Positions 31,495 to 39,834 of a DNA stretch of 39,834 bases are shown piece after piece. Where the stretch lies: positions 1 to 39,834 of the forward strand of contig JAJYCL010000027.1 in assembly GCA_021778415.1 (NCBI GenBank), in the 5' to 3' direction. This DNA is from a bacterium. GTDB lineage: Bacteria; Vulcanimicrobiota; Vulcanimicrobiia; Vulcanimicrobiales; Vulcanimicrobiaceae. The position numbers and the translations under genes are program-made. The notes below the pieces were generated by a model that did no database searches, was not told the DNA's origin, and was given only the letters and a program-made list of their open reading frames with translations. The first letter of the stretch is position 1; every line of letters starts with the position of its first letter.

Positions 31495-32385
31495 TCATGA
31501 CGGATCTAGGAGAGCATCTCCTAGTGCCAACAACTCGTCGCGGCTTGCACAGCGGAAAACAATCGTGCCACCTTTACCGCTTCGCTTGTATTCCACGCGC
31601 ACGCCAAATCGCTCACGCAGTCGCGACTCGAAATCACGTTCATCGGGAGCCAGCGCCTGCTCGCGCTTTTCCGGCGCCTTTTTCACCGCGGTGAAAGCTC
31701 CATCGGAAGCAAGCTGCTCGACCGCGCGAACAGAAAGACCATCGTGAACGATACGAACGGCAATTTCTCGACGGCGCTGCGATGGCAACGCAAGCAAAGC
31801 ACGCCCGTGCCCCGCACTCAGGCGCCCATCGGCCAACATTGCCTTAATTTCGTCATCAAGTGAAAGGAGTCGCAACGCATTGGCGATCGCCGGTCGCGAT
31901 TTTCCCATACGGGTCGCGAGTTGCTCTTGCGAGAGCGCATACTCTTCGAGGAGGTGCGCAAAGCCCATCGCCTCTTCAAGTGGATTGAGATTTTCGCGCT
32001 GTAAATTCTCGACGATGGCAAGCTCGAGCGATTCGCGATCATCACTGGTGCGTACGATTGCCGGAATAACCGCTTTCCCCGCAACGGCGGAAGCGCGCCA
32101 CCGACGCTCGCCGGCAATGATCTCGTATCGCTCACCGCGCGCGCGCACGAGTATAGGAATAATGACGCCGAGTTGTGTGATCGATGCCGCGAGCTCGGCA
32201 AGAGCATCTTCGGAAAAATGTTTGCGTGGTTGGTGCGGATTCGGAACAATCGAGTCGAGCGGAATTTCACGCGCATGCTCACGTGACTGCTGCTGGATCG
32301 TTGGCGTTGGCGAGGTCGGTAATGGCGAATCACCCAAGAGTGCACCGAGACCGCGTCCGAGGCCGCGTTTTGCGGGCGCACTCAT
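31495..32385 (-). CDS. parB: Chromosome partitioning protein ParB
   Basis: Binds parS, spreads by CTP-dependent clamping and loads SMC at the origin. The 296 residues contain the basic N-terminus that stimulates ParA (KRGLGRGLGALLG), the ParB/Srx fold with box I (IPLDSIVPNPHQPRKHF) and the CTP-binding GERRWRA (92-98), a helix-turn-helix (EEYALSQEQLATRMGKSRPA) and a C-terminal dimer domain. The ATG overlaps the parA stop as ATGA. Its own binding sites lie about 2.3 kb upstream at 34643 and 34691. No clear terminator follows it. Confidence 0.96.
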   Translation of the reverse strand: MSAPAKRGLGRGLGALLGDSPLPTSPTPTIQQQSREHAREIPLDSIVPNPHQPRKHFSEDALAELAASITQLGVIIPILVRARGERYEIIAGERRWRASAVAGKAVIPAIVRTSDDRESLELAIVENLQRENLNPLEEAMGFAHLLEEYALSQEQLATRMGKSRPAIANALRLLSLDDEIKAMLADGRLSAGHGRALLALPSQRRREIAVRIVHDGLSVRAVEQLASDGAFTAVKKAPEKREQALAPDERDFESRLRERFGVRVEYKRSGKGGTIVFRCASRDELLALGDALLDPS

Positions 32386-33155
32386 ACGGAGGCACCGGCG
32401 TAATCGAACACTTCGCGAGCAAGCGCAAGATAGGCTTGCGCTCCGCGCGATTTTACATCGAACAAGATCACCGGCTTGCCATACGATGGCGCTTCGGAAA
32501 GACGAATGTTGCGTGGAATCTGCGTTTTAAACATCTGCTCCGGAAAATATTTTTCTAATTCATCGAGAACTTCCATCGCGAGTTTCGTTCGACCATCAAA
32601 CATCGTTACCAAGACGCCGCTAACATGCAACGTCGGATTTAACGCCTCGCGTACGCGCCGAACAACGCCCATGAGTTGCGTGAGGCCTTCGAGCGCATAA
32701 AACTCGGCTTGTACGGGAATAATAATTTCTTGTGCTGCCGTCAACGCATTTATCGTCAGCAATCCCAGTGAGGGCGGGCAATCGATGAGCACAAAATCAT
32801 ATTTATGGGCGATCGGCGAAATCGCGGAGCGCAAACGCGTTTCGCGCGAAAGCGCCGAAACGAGTTCGATCTCCGCTCCGGCGAGATTTATCGTGGCCGG
32901 AATGAGCGAAAGATTTTCAACTTCCGTATCGATGATGACATCGTCGACGGATGCTTGACCGACGAGAACATCGTACACATCGCTTTCGATTTGCGATTTA
33001 TCAATGCCAAATCCGGTTGTGGTATTGCCTTGCGGATCGTTATCGACGACTAAAACACGCGCGCCACCAACGGCAAGCGCAGCGCCGAGATTGACCGCCG
33101 TGGTTGATTTTCCGACGCCGCCTTTTTGATTGACGAGCGCGATGATTCGCGACAG
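32382..33155 (-). CDS. parA: Chromosome partitioning ATPase ParA (Soj), apparent CTG start
   Basis: Walker-type ATPase that moves ParB-parS complexes along the nucleoid. The 257 residues have the deviant Walker A KGGVGKSTT (11-19), DNDPQGNTTTGFG, VLIDCPPSLG and PVQAEFYALEGL. The usual family start reads MSRIIALVNQKGG, and here the codon at that place is CTG (33155), 5 bp after the cca stop, with GGAG ten bases upstream. The only ATG in frame (33281) lies 126 bp inside cca and adds 42 unrelated residues. I therefore take CTG. Confidence 0.95.
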   Translation of the reverse strand: MSRIIALVNQKGGVGKSTTAVNLGAALAVGGARVLVVDNDPQGNTTTGFGIDKSQIESDVYDVLVGQASVDDVIIDTEVENLSLIPATINLAGAEIELVSALSRETRLRSAISPIAHKYDFVLIDCPPSLGLLTINALTAAQEIIIPVQAEFYALEGLTQLMGVVRRVREALNPTLHVSGVLVTMFDGRTKLAMEVLDELEKYFPEQMFKTQIPRNIRLSEAPSYGKPVILFDVKSRGAQAYLALAREVFDYAGASV

Positions 33156-33160
33156 TGTAG

Positions 33161-34567
33161 TTATACTCCAGAGGGCGACGACGGCGCCGTCGGCGCAGCG
33201 TCGAAATACAATGAAAGAAGCGCCCGAAGCGCTGCTGTTTCGTTGCGCTCCGGTGCATCCGTAACCTGCTCTAGGAGCCATTTCAGCGCCGCACCGACAC
33301 GTGCATCTCCGCGGAATCCGGGCTCTGCCACACCGCGCTCGAGCATGAGTGCAATCACGTCATCTCCGGAAAGGCAAAGATCGGCGACGCCAAGGGCATG
33401 GTGTCGCTCGAGCTCGGCTGCCACGCGAGCCTCGAAACGAGCATTCCAGTCGCCGCGTTCGGGAAGACCGCTCCCCACCACATCGGCACGGCGAAGGGCA
33501 AATTGGAGGGCCAAGAGTTCCGGTGAAACGCGACGGATAAACCGGCGCACCGCGGCATCGCCCTGATCGGGGCTGTTGGAATACATATGCTGACGGATGA
33601 CCGAACAGACATCATCGACGAGATCCCCTGCAAAGGCCAGGCGCTCGAGCATTGGACGTGTCATCTCCGCACCAATCTGCTCATGGCGATAAAAATGGGG
33701 GCCCTCTTTTGTGCGCGGCTTGCCGACATCGTGAAACAAGGCGGCAAGGCGCAGGGCGAGATTTCCCTGCGGAGTCGCATCAACGCTGGCCATTGCGTGG
33801 CCCCAAACATCGAAGGCGTGGTACTCGTTCTGCTCGACGCCAAGGCCTTCGAGCAGTTCCGGCCATACGAACGCCATCAACCCCGTTTCGCGCAAAAGCT
33901 CCAGCCCGATCGACGGCTTCGGAGCCAACACCAACAGTTTTACGAGTTCGTCGCGGATCCGCTGAGCGGAAACACTCGGCGCGAGCTGCGCTGCCGCCCT
34001 GATGCCTCGGTCCGTCCTCTCGCTGAGCGCATAGGAGAATCGCGCGGCAAAGCCGGCTGCGCGGAACATGCGAAGCGGGTCGTCGACGAAGGTTTGCTCG
34101 GCCAAAATATCGATGCGCCGGGCACGAATATCCGCCTCGCCACCGTAGGGATCGACGAGTTCGCCCGTAGGAAGCGCCCGCGCGATCATATTCATGCGGA
34201 AATCGCGGCGCGCCAGATCGTCGGCAAGCGGCACGTCCGGCCCCGATTGCACGGCAAAATCGCGATGCCCAACTCCGGTCGAGCGTTCGCGTCGAGGCAG
34301 GGCCACATCGACGGTTTGCCCACCGATACGCAGCTTAAAGACCGAAAAGACCGAGCCGACAACGTCCACGGGCCCTAGCGTAGCGAGAGCGGCACGCAAC
34401 TCGATCTCGTCGACACCAACGACGACATAGTCGAGATCGGCCACTGTGGCAACGATGCCATCAACGTCAGATCGCAGCTCATCTCGGACGCGCCCGCCAA
34501 CAGCAAAAAGCGCACGCGCTGGAAGCGTTGCAGCCAAAAGCTCATCGATCGGGTGAGGATGGAACAC
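33161..34567 (-). CDS. tRNA nucleotidyltransferase (CCA-adding type) with HD domain
   Basis: Adds or repairs the 3' CCA of tRNA. A poly(A) polymerase role cannot be excluded, as the class II family includes both. The 468 residues show the nucleotidyltransferase head: GGRVRDEL (24-31), metal-binding Asp44 and Asp46 in ADLDYVVV, and RRDFRMNMIARAL. The neck follows (DPLRMFRAAGFAARFSYAL), then an HD phosphohydrolase domain (ALRLAALFHDVGKPRTKEGP, HEQIGAEM). The start is GTG 34567, just after the parS pair. Its place between rsmG and parA is not usual. Confidence 0.9.
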   Translation of the reverse strand: MFHPHPIDELLAATLPARALFAVGGRVRDELRSDVDGIVATVADLDYVVVGVDEIELRAALATLGPVDVVGSVFSVFKLRIGGQTVDVALPRRERSTGVGHRDFAVQSGPDVPLADDLARRDFRMNMIARALPTGELVDPYGGEADIRARRIDILAEQTFVDDPLRMFRAAGFAARFSYALSERTDRGIRAAAQLAPSVSAQRIRDELVKLLVLAPKPSIGLELLRETGLMAFVWPELLEGLGVEQNEYHAFDVWGHAMASVDATPQGNLALRLAALFHDVGKPRTKEGPHFYRHEQIGAEMTRPMLERLAFAGDLVDDVCSVIRQHMYSNSPDQGDAAVRRFIRRVSPELLALQFALRRADVVGSGLPERGDWNARFEARVAAELERHHALGVADLCLSGDDVIALMLERGVAEPGFRGDARVGAALKWLLEQVTDAPERNETAALRALLSLYFDAAPTAPSSPSGV

Positions 34568-34642
34568 GGGAGTGATTTTACCGCCTTTGCATCGCGAAGT
34601 CCCCTGCGCGGTGCGCGCCTATGGCAACCGCGACCGGCCCGA

Positions 34643-34658
34643 TGTTTCACGTGAAACA
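34643..34658. promoter_or_regulatory. parS centromere site 1
   Basis: TGTTTCACGTGAAACA is a perfect 16-bp match to the bacterial parS consensus and is flanked by one more symmetrical base pair. ParB nucleates here. Confidence 0.97.
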
Positions 34659-34690
34659 TGGTACAGCGTGTGAAGCGCCTGCGTCATTCG

Positions 34691-34706
34691 TGTTTCACGT
34701 GAAACA
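34691..34706. promoter_or_regulatory. parS centromere site 2
   Basis: A second identical TGTTTCACGTGAAACA, 32 bp from the first, in the same spacer between rsmG and the CCA-type gene. Confidence 0.97.
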
Positions 34707-34730
34707 TCGGCAGGCTCGCTCAGCCGCAGG

Positions 34731-35411
34731 CTAATAGCAGAGCGGTCGTTTCGCCGGGATTCCCTCGCGCCGGGGGAACCGTATGGGCGTCTCGCCCCGC
34801 TTGTTGAGGAAGAGTAGGCGGCGCTCCCCGTCGAGGATGATTTCGTCGCCGGCCTCGGCTCCAAGCATGAGCGCTGCATCGCGAACGGCGTTTCGTTCGC
34901 GCTCTTCCAGCGCGCCGCGCTGGAGAATGGCCGTTCCGCCCGGGGCCAGAAGCGGAAGCAATAACTCTGCGACGGTTGGGGCAAGGGCGACGGCTCGAGC
35001 CGTTCCAACGTCAAAATGATCGCGGAGAGATTCGTCGCGGGCGGCGACCTCAGCTCGGAGTGGAACAACTCGGCCCGCAAGGTCAAATTCCTTGAGCATT
35101 CGCTCCAAAAAGCGCGCTTTTTTAAGAATCGACTCCACCAGGGTCACGTCGCATCCGGAGGCGATTGCTGCGGGTATCGCCGGTAGGCCACCTCCGGAAC
35201 CGATATCGACATACCGTCCGCGGAGATATGGGACCACCGTGAACGAGTCCAACAGGTGGGGAACGAGTTCAGCCGCCGTTTTTGCGCCGGTGAGGTTCGT
35301 CGTTCTGTTTTCTGCCAGCAGAAGCGCTCCGAAACGCGAGATCGGTTCAATGAATCGCTCGGCGACGCCGCCTGCGGCAAGGCCCACGGCGAGCTCATCG
35401 TGCTCGTTCAT
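34731..35411 (-). CDS. rsmG: 16S rRNA (guanine-N7) methyltransferase RsmG
   Basis: Methylates G527 (E. coli numbering) of 16S rRNA. The 226 residues have NLTG at 39-42, the SAM-binding [16 protein letters not shown] (67-82), [37 protein letters not shown] and a C-terminal strand region. ATG 35411 overlaps the mnmG stop (ATGA). The mnmG-rsmG pairing is classic near the origin. Confidence 0.96.
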   Translation of the reverse strand: MNEHDELAVGLAAGGVAERFIEPISRFGALLLAENRTTNLTGAKTAAELVPHLLDSFTVVPYLRGRYVDIGSGGGLPAIPAAIASGCDVTLVESILKKARFLERMLKEFDLAGRVVPLRAEVAARDESLRDHFDVGTARAVALAPTVAELLLPLLAPGGTAILQRGALEERERNAVRDAALMLGAEAGDEIILDGERRLLFLNKRGETPIRFPRREGIPAKRPLCY

Positions 35412-37252
35412 AGAGCGCGCTCGAAGCGACGGACATACAGGGAAAGAATGGCGATGTCAGCGGGGGTAACGCCGGGGATTCTTCCTGCGCTTCCGAGTGT
35501 TCGCGGCCGCTGCGCACAGAGTTTTTCACGACCTTCGCGCGAGAGCGCTGCAATCTCCTCAATGGCCAGATCATCGGGAATAAGCGTCTGTTCCATGCGG
35601 GCAGCTTGAGCGATGGCCGCCTCTTCCCGGCGAACATAGCCGGCAAGCTTGGTTTCGATCGTCACGCGCAACCCGATTTCAGACGAAAGCGGGGGCGAAA
35701 ACCCCTCGTGTATATCCTCAAACGTTATGTTTGGTCGCCGTAGCGCGTCGGCAAGCGTCGCCCCGCCCTCAAATTTTTCGCCTGCGAGCTCCCGCACGCC
35801 AAGACGCGTCCGGCTCGCCTGCGCAATCCCGGCCTCGAGCGCAGCCCGCCGGGAAGAAAAAGCTTCGAAGCGATTGTCGTCAAGCAGGCCGATCTCCCGA
35901 CCAATCGGCGACAGCCGCACATCGGCGTTGTCATGACGCAGTAAAATTCGGTGTTCCGCCCGCGAGGTCAGCAGGCGGTACGGCTCGTCCACCCCCTTGG
36001 TCACGAGGTCGTCGATCATCACGCCGATATACGCTTGTTCGCGGCCCAGGCGGAGTGCCTGGCGACCTTGCGCTCGTCGAGCAGCATTGATGCCCGCAAT
36101 CAACCCTTGCGCCGCCGCCTCTTCGTATCCCGATGTGCCATTCAGTTGTCCGCAAAAAAATAACCCGGCAACCCGTCGCGTTTCGAGCGTCTCGCGCAAT
36201 TCCGTCGGCGGCACCATATCGTATTCAACAGCGTACCCCGCTCGTAGCATCGTGACGTCTTCTAATCCCGGCAACGTCCGCAACATCGCACTTTGCACGT
36301 CGCCGGGCAACGACGTCGAAAAACCGCCGACATACCATGTCGGTTCATCCCAGCCTTCCGGTTCGATAAAAACTTGATGCGTGGGATTGTGTGCGAACTT
36401 CACCACTTTGTCTTCAATCGACGGACAATAGCGCGGTCCGATACCTTCGATCAAATCCAATCCATACAGCGGCGAACGGTGGAGATTTTCGCGCACGAGC
36501 GCATGCGTGCGTTCATTGGTATCGGTGAGATAACACGGGAGTTGCGGCCCGGCGAATTGCACAACTCCATCAAACGAAAACGGTAACGGAATCTCCGATG
36601 CATCCTGACGCAGCATCTTGGACGTATCGACCGTCGCGCGATCGATCCGCGGCGGCCGGCCCGTCTTTAATCGTCGCGTCGGAAAACCGGCGGCCTGCAA
36701 TGCCTGCGATAAGCCGATGGCCGGCGCCTCCCCGAAACGGCCTTCGCTGCGAACGGTATCGCCGCTAAATGTTTTCCCGCCCAAAAACGTCCCGGTCGCA
36801 AGCACGACATTGCCGCTGCGATACACGTGCCCGTCCGCGCAACGCACACCGCGCACGTGTCCATTCTCGATCAGGAGTGAATCTACGAGACCCTGTATGA
36901 TGGTAAGATTCTTTTGCCCGGATAACATGCGCAACGCCGCGCGATTATACGACGGCTTATCCATAAGATGCCGCAGCGCACGAACCGCCGGGCCTTTGGT
37001 TTCATTGAGAAACCGCGAATGCGTACTACACGCATCGGCAAGAATCGCCATGGCACCACCCAGCGCATCGATCTCGCGCACGACTTGACCCTTTGCACTT
37101 CCGCCGATTGACGGATTGCACGCAAGCGTGCAGATTTTCTCAGGATCTCCCGTCACTAAACACGTTTCTACGCCCATCCGCGCAGCGGCGAGTGCCGCTT
37201 CCACGCCGGCATGACCACCACCGACAACCAACACACCGATGTCGTTGCTCAT
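35408..37252 (-). CDS. mnmG: tRNA uridine-5-carboxymethylaminomethyl modification enzyme MnmG (GidA)
   Basis: FAD enzyme that with MnmE modifies the wobble uridine of several tRNAs. The 614 residues have the N-terminal FAD motif [19 protein letters not shown], the invariant [65 protein letters not shown] and the helical C-terminal domain ([16 protein letters not shown]). It starts immediately after the mnmE stop with no spacer. Confidence 0.97.
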   Translation of the reverse strand: MSNDIGVLVVGGGHAGVEAALAAARMGVETCLVTGDPEKICTLACNPSIGGSAKGQVVREIDALGGAMAILADACSTHSRFLNETKGPAVRALRHLMDKPSYNRAALRMLSGQKNLTIIQGLVDSLLIENGHVRGVRCADGHVYRSGNVVLATGTFLGGKTFSGDTVRSEGRFGEAPAIGLSQALQAAGFPTRRLKTGRPPRIDRATVDTSKMLRQDASEIPLPFSFDGVVQFAGPQLPCYLTDTNERTHALVRENLHRSPLYGLDLIEGIGPRYCPSIEDKVVKFAHNPTHQVFIEPEGWDEPTWYVGGFSTSLPGDVQSAMLRTLPGLEDVTMLRAGYAVEYDMVPPTELRETLETRRVAGLFFCGQLNGTSGYEEAAAQGLIAGINAARRAQGRQALRLGREQAYIGVMIDDLVTKGVDEPYRLLTSRAEHRILLRHDNADVRLSPIGREIGLLDDNRFEAFSSRRAALEAGIAQASRTRLGVRELAGEKFEGGATLADALRRPNITFEDIHEGFSPPLSSEIGLRVTIETKLAGYVRREEAAIAQAARMEQTLIPDDLAIEEIAALSREGREKLCAQRPRTLGSAGRIPGVTPADIAILSLYVRRFERAL

Positions 37253-38593
37253 TTATTTGCCGATACAAAAGCGAGCAAACACGCCATCCAAAAGTTCCTC
37301 GACGGCATCATCCCCGCTGATCTTTCCAAGGGCGGCGACCGCACGGTGCAACGCAGGTGCCAACATGTCCAGCGGCTCTCCGCTTTGCAATACCGCTTCC
37401 ACTTCATCCACATTGCGACGAGCTTGCGCCATCGCCGAAAACTCATGCGCCGCACTGATATGCGGGCGAGCGACGTCGATACGTTCTCCGCCCCACGCAA
37501 CGCGCGCTATCGCGCGACGAAGCGCCTCCAGCGTCGTCGCATCGCGCACACTTCCGACGACGGCAACGCAATCATCGAGCGCCAGCTCCAGCACATTCCC
37601 GCGATCCGCCTTGTTCGCAAAAACAACACGCGGCCGATGCGCCGTCGCAGCAAGAATGGATTGTCCCGAATCGCTCAGCGGCTCCGAGCCATCGAGAACA
37701 ACCAACAGCACTTCTGCCTGTTCGCTTGCTCGTCTGGCGCGTTCGATCCCAATCGCTTCGATGCGATCGGCGTGATCGCGAATTCCCGCAGTATCGATGA
37801 TCCGCAACGGAACGCCGTCAATAAGCACGCGCTCTTCAATCGTATCGCGCGTCGTCCCGGGAATCTCGGAAACGATGGCCCGCTCCTCACCAAGCAGTGC
37901 ATTGAGCAATGAGCTCTTGCCTGCATTCGGCGGGCCTATGATCGCCACACTCACGCCTTCGCGCAGTAGCCGACCACGTTCGCCATCGCGCTGCATTGCC
38001 GCCAGCGTCACGCCGACAGCGGTTATTTCACGAGCAACTGCTCCGCGCTCCGGTTCGGCAACTTCATCCGGATAATCAATCGATGCAGCCAGCTCCTCCA
38101 GCACCCGCGACAATCGCTCGCGCAACGCTCGCACTTCCCCCACGAGCGTGCCTCCCAAATTCGCCAACGCAGCACGCGCCGCGGAACGCGACTCGGCATC
38201 GATGATATCGGCGACCGCGCTCGCTGCGTGCAAATCGAGCTTCCCGTTGAGAAACGCTCGCTGAGTAAACTCACCGGCGTTGGCCATGCGCGACCCAGCG
38301 GCCATCGCCGCACGCAGAACCTCACGCACGATCGCCGGCGAACCATGCAGATGAAATTCGACGAGATCTTCCCCGGTGTATGAGTGCGGAGCGGCAAAAA
38401 AGAGCACGAGTGCATCATCGATGCGTTCGTGCTCTTCATCGCGCAACGATCTCATCGATGCGACACGTGGCTCCGGAATCTCCCCGACAAGACGCTGGCA
38501 GAGGGGGCGAACTCCGCAGCCGCTCGCTCGTACGATGGAAATAGCGCCGCGCCCCGGAGGGGTGCTTAGCGCAACAATGGTGTCGTCGATCAG
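37253..38593 (-). CDS. mnmE: tRNA modification GTPase MnmE (TrmE), apparent CTG start
   Basis: GTPase partner of MnmG. From CTG 38593 the protein reads MIDDTIVALSTPPGRGAISI, the conserved folate-domain N-terminus, giving 446 residues, the normal size. Tetrahydrofolate domain, helical domain, then the inserted G domain with G1 GPPNAGKSS (220-228), G2 IPGTTRDTIEE and G3 DTAG. It ends in the catalytic-type Cys-Ile-Gly-Lys. The first in-frame ATG (38455) would delete the first 46 conserved residues. The CTG overlaps the jag stop as CTGA; ATC at 38590 is the other conceivable start. Confidence 0.95.
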   Translation of the reverse strand: MIDDTIVALSTPPGRGAISIVRASGCGVRPLCQRLVGEIPEPRVASMRSLRDEEHERIDDALVLFFAAPHSYTGEDLVEFHLHGSPAIVREVLRAAMAAGSRMANAGEFTQRAFLNGKLDLHAASAVADIIDAESRSAARAALANLGGTLVGEVRALRERLSRVLEELAASIDYPDEVAEPERGAVAREITAVGVTLAAMQRDGERGRLLREGVSVAIIGPPNAGKSSLLNALLGEERAIVSEIPGTTRDTIEERVLIDGVPLRIIDTAGIRDHADRIEAIGIERARRASEQAEVLLVVLDGSEPLSDSGQSILAATAHRPRVVFANKADRGNVLELALDDCVAVVGSVRDATTLEALRRAIARVAWGGERIDVARPHISAAHEFSAMAQARRNVDEVEAVLQSGEPLDMLAPALHRAVAALGKISGDDAVEELLDGVFARFCIGK

Positions 38594-39216
38594 ACCGGGT
38601 AAACGACGAGCCGGCGTTCGGGCTCTTCGCCCTCCGATTCCGTACGCACGCCCGGCTCTTCGGACAATGCAATGTGAACGATCTTTCGTTCCGACGGAAG
38701 CATCGGCACGAGCTTAATCGGTTTCTTTTCCGCTAAACAGCGTTCGCGCGTCTCATAGGCGAGTTCGCGCAATTTCTCCGCGCGACGAGCGCGATAGCCT
38801 TCGGCATCGATCGTGAAATAGTGTCGATTGTTGCGCACGCCGGCGTTAAGAATATTGTTGAAAATAAGATTGATGGCTTCGAGCGTCGCGCCATGCTTGC
38901 CGATGAGCATGGCCAAATCCGGAGCGTCGACTTCGAGATACTCGCCTTCAGGACGTTTATGGTACGCAATCTCGACGTGCGACACGCCCATCTTTGCAAG
39001 CAATTCCGTTAAGAGATCGCGAGCGGCAAACGCCGATTCCGGAATGGCATCGCCTTTGGAGCGAGGCGCAGCACCAGCGCGGCCGCGGCGAGGAGCCGGG
39101 CCGCGACGACGCGGTTCACTCGTTGCGGCTCCGTGCGGAACATTTTTCCCCGGGATCGCGCGATCTCGGATGTTCGCCGGTTGCTCTTCGATTTCGTAAT
39201 CGTCTTCGTACAGCAT
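38590..39216 (-). CDS. jag: KH-R3H RNA-binding protein Jag (KhpB)
   Basis: Small RNA-binding protein linked to elongation control and mRNA handling in other bacteria. The 208 residues start with an acidic then Arg/Pro-rich disordered part (~1-60). A KH domain with GKHG at 106-109 (LAMLIGKHGATLEAINLIFN) follows, then an R3H domain with PSERKIVHIAL (174-184). The Jag-N domain seen in longer homologues is not evident. It lies 5 bp after yidC and overlaps mnmE, as in many origin regions. Confidence 0.94.
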   Translation of the reverse strand: MLYEDDYEIEEQPANIRDRAIPGKNVPHGAATSEPRRRGPAPRRGRAGAAPRSKGDAIPESAFAARDLLTELLAKMGVSHVEIAYHKRPEGEYLEVDAPDLAMLIGKHGATLEAINLIFNNILNAGVRNNRHYFTIDAEGYRARRAEKLRELAYETRERCLAEKKPIKLVPMLPSERKIVHIALSEEPGVRTESEGEEPERRLVVYPV

Positions 39217-39221
39217 CGTAC

Positions 39222-39834
39222 TTACGCTGGCTTGCCTTTCTTGGCTTTTGCAGGGGCGCCGTTGCGCGGCGTTTTGCCCGAGCCTTTAACCGGTTCGGGA
39301 AGACCTTGCGTAACCGCATGTTCGCTATCGATGAGCGAGAGCGGTTGATGATAGCGACGCAACATGTAGAGCTGTTGAGCCATCGTGAAAATATTAAACG
39401 AGAGCCAGTAGAGCACCATCGCCGAAGGCCAGTTCGCGCGAAATCCGATAAAACCGAACATCAGCGGCGAGATAATCTGCATGATTTTCATCTGCTGCGC
39501 CTGGGCTTCATCCGTCGGCGGCATCATCGTGAACCGCATCGAAAGATATTGCGTCACCATGTAGATACCGACCAAAAGAATATCGGCATGCGCGAGATTC
39601 GCGCCGAAAAACTTGGGATACTGTACGGATAGCGCCGAGCCGATCCACAAAAATGGCGTGTTGGCGAAAAGCTGGCTGTGCGTGATCACCGCGTAGTACA
39701 CGCTGATAAGCACGGGCATCTGCAAGAGCGTCGGCCAGCATCCGGCCAACGGATTGACACCCTCGCTCTGATAGAGGGCCATCGTCTCTTGCTGGAGTTT
39801 TTGCGGGTCGCCCTTGAACTTCGTCTGGAGCGCC
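39222..39834 (-). CDS. yidC: Membrane protein insertase YidC (5' end outside the window)
   Basis: Inserts and folds inner-membrane proteins alone or with SecYEG. The window holds the last ~203 residues of the insertase core. Its first complete residues read ALQTKFKGDPQKLQQETMAL, followed by the hallmark YQSEGVNPLAGCWPTLLQMP. Membrane segments follow (VLISVYYAVI, ADILLVGIYMVTQYLSM, ISPLMFGFIGFRANWPSAMV, LYWLSFNIFTMAQQLYML). The tail is basic and lysine-rich, ending KAKKGKPA. rpmH and rnpA would be expected just beyond the edge. Confidence 0.95.
   Translation of the reverse strand, partial: ALQTKFKGDPQKLQQETMALYQSEGVNPLAGCWPTLLQMPVLISVYYAVITHSQLFANTPFLWIGSALSVQYPKFFGANLAHADILLVGIYMVTQYLSMRFTMMPPTDEAQAQQMKIMQIISPLMFGFIGFRANWPSAMVLYWLSFNIFTMAQQLYMLRRYHQPLSLIDSEHAVTQGLPEPVKGSGKTPRNGAPAKAKKGKPA

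Noticed and set aside
1-39834. tRNA, rRNA or complete insertion-sequence genes.
   Set aside because: No cloverleaf, rRNA segment or transposase could be recognised in any spacer or reading frame.

Overview
The window is a dense bacterial chromosome segment of about 40 kb with medium-high GC. It reads as a diderm-type, rod-forming bacterium outside the best-known phyla. Supporting signs are a lipoprotein signal, mreC/mreD/PBP2, ParAB with canonical parS sites, and many GTG/TTG/CTG starts. Ribosomal protein L27 carries a Firmicutes-like N-terminal extension although the other genes do not look like Firmicutes. A lineage such as Eremiobacterota (WPS-2) or a relative is my best guess, at low confidence.

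Layout. 1-2085 (minus): accB (cut by the window edge), hisS and a glyoxalase-like gene. 2148-3089 (plus): a solitary HNH nuclease. 3118-10206 (minus): a fabF-rnc-smc-purH run with overlapping genes, preceded by a coiled-coil membrane protein. 10729-17234 (plus): rpmA with its own promoter and terminator, then a tight run obgE-nadD-DUF3465 lipoprotein-maf-mreC-mreD-mrdA. 17194-24644 (minus): a four-gene block in which a two-gene unit (a giant Ig-like repeat protein plus a small membrane protein) occurs twice. 24702-26649 (plus): a class I aminotransferase, a hairpin-rich spacer and a GFA-like zinc protein. 26664-29225 (minus): a small membrane protein, thiE, thiD and trpS, coupled by overlaps. 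29385-31414: an AT-richer island with a BglII-like restriction endonuclease, its methyltransferase and a divergent small ribbon-helix-helix protein. 31495-39834 (minus): an origin-proximal set in transcription order yidC-jag-mnmE-mnmG-rsmG, two parS sites, a CCA-type nucleotidyltransferase, parA and parB.

How it fits together. Most genes are housekeeping: fatty-acid synthesis, RNA processing, chromosome organisation and segregation (SMC, ParAB, parS), ribosome assembly (L27, Obg), cell-shape and peptidoglycan synthesis, tRNA modification, and thiamine, tryptophanyl-tRNA and purine metabolism. The SMC and ParAB/parS genes sit about 23 kb apart, and the yidC-to-parB block indicates that the replication origin is probably close to the right edge.

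The most unusual content is the duplicated module at 17194-24644. Two ~1,100-residue proteins each have six DUF11-type beta-sandwich repeats and a shared C-terminal helical domain, yet neither has a visible secretion signal. Each is followed by a short single-pass membrane protein with a HEAT-like tail. I know of no described function for this arrangement. The second point of interest is the restriction-modification island, whose probable ribbon-helix-helix regulator is preceded by a perfect dyad operator candidate.
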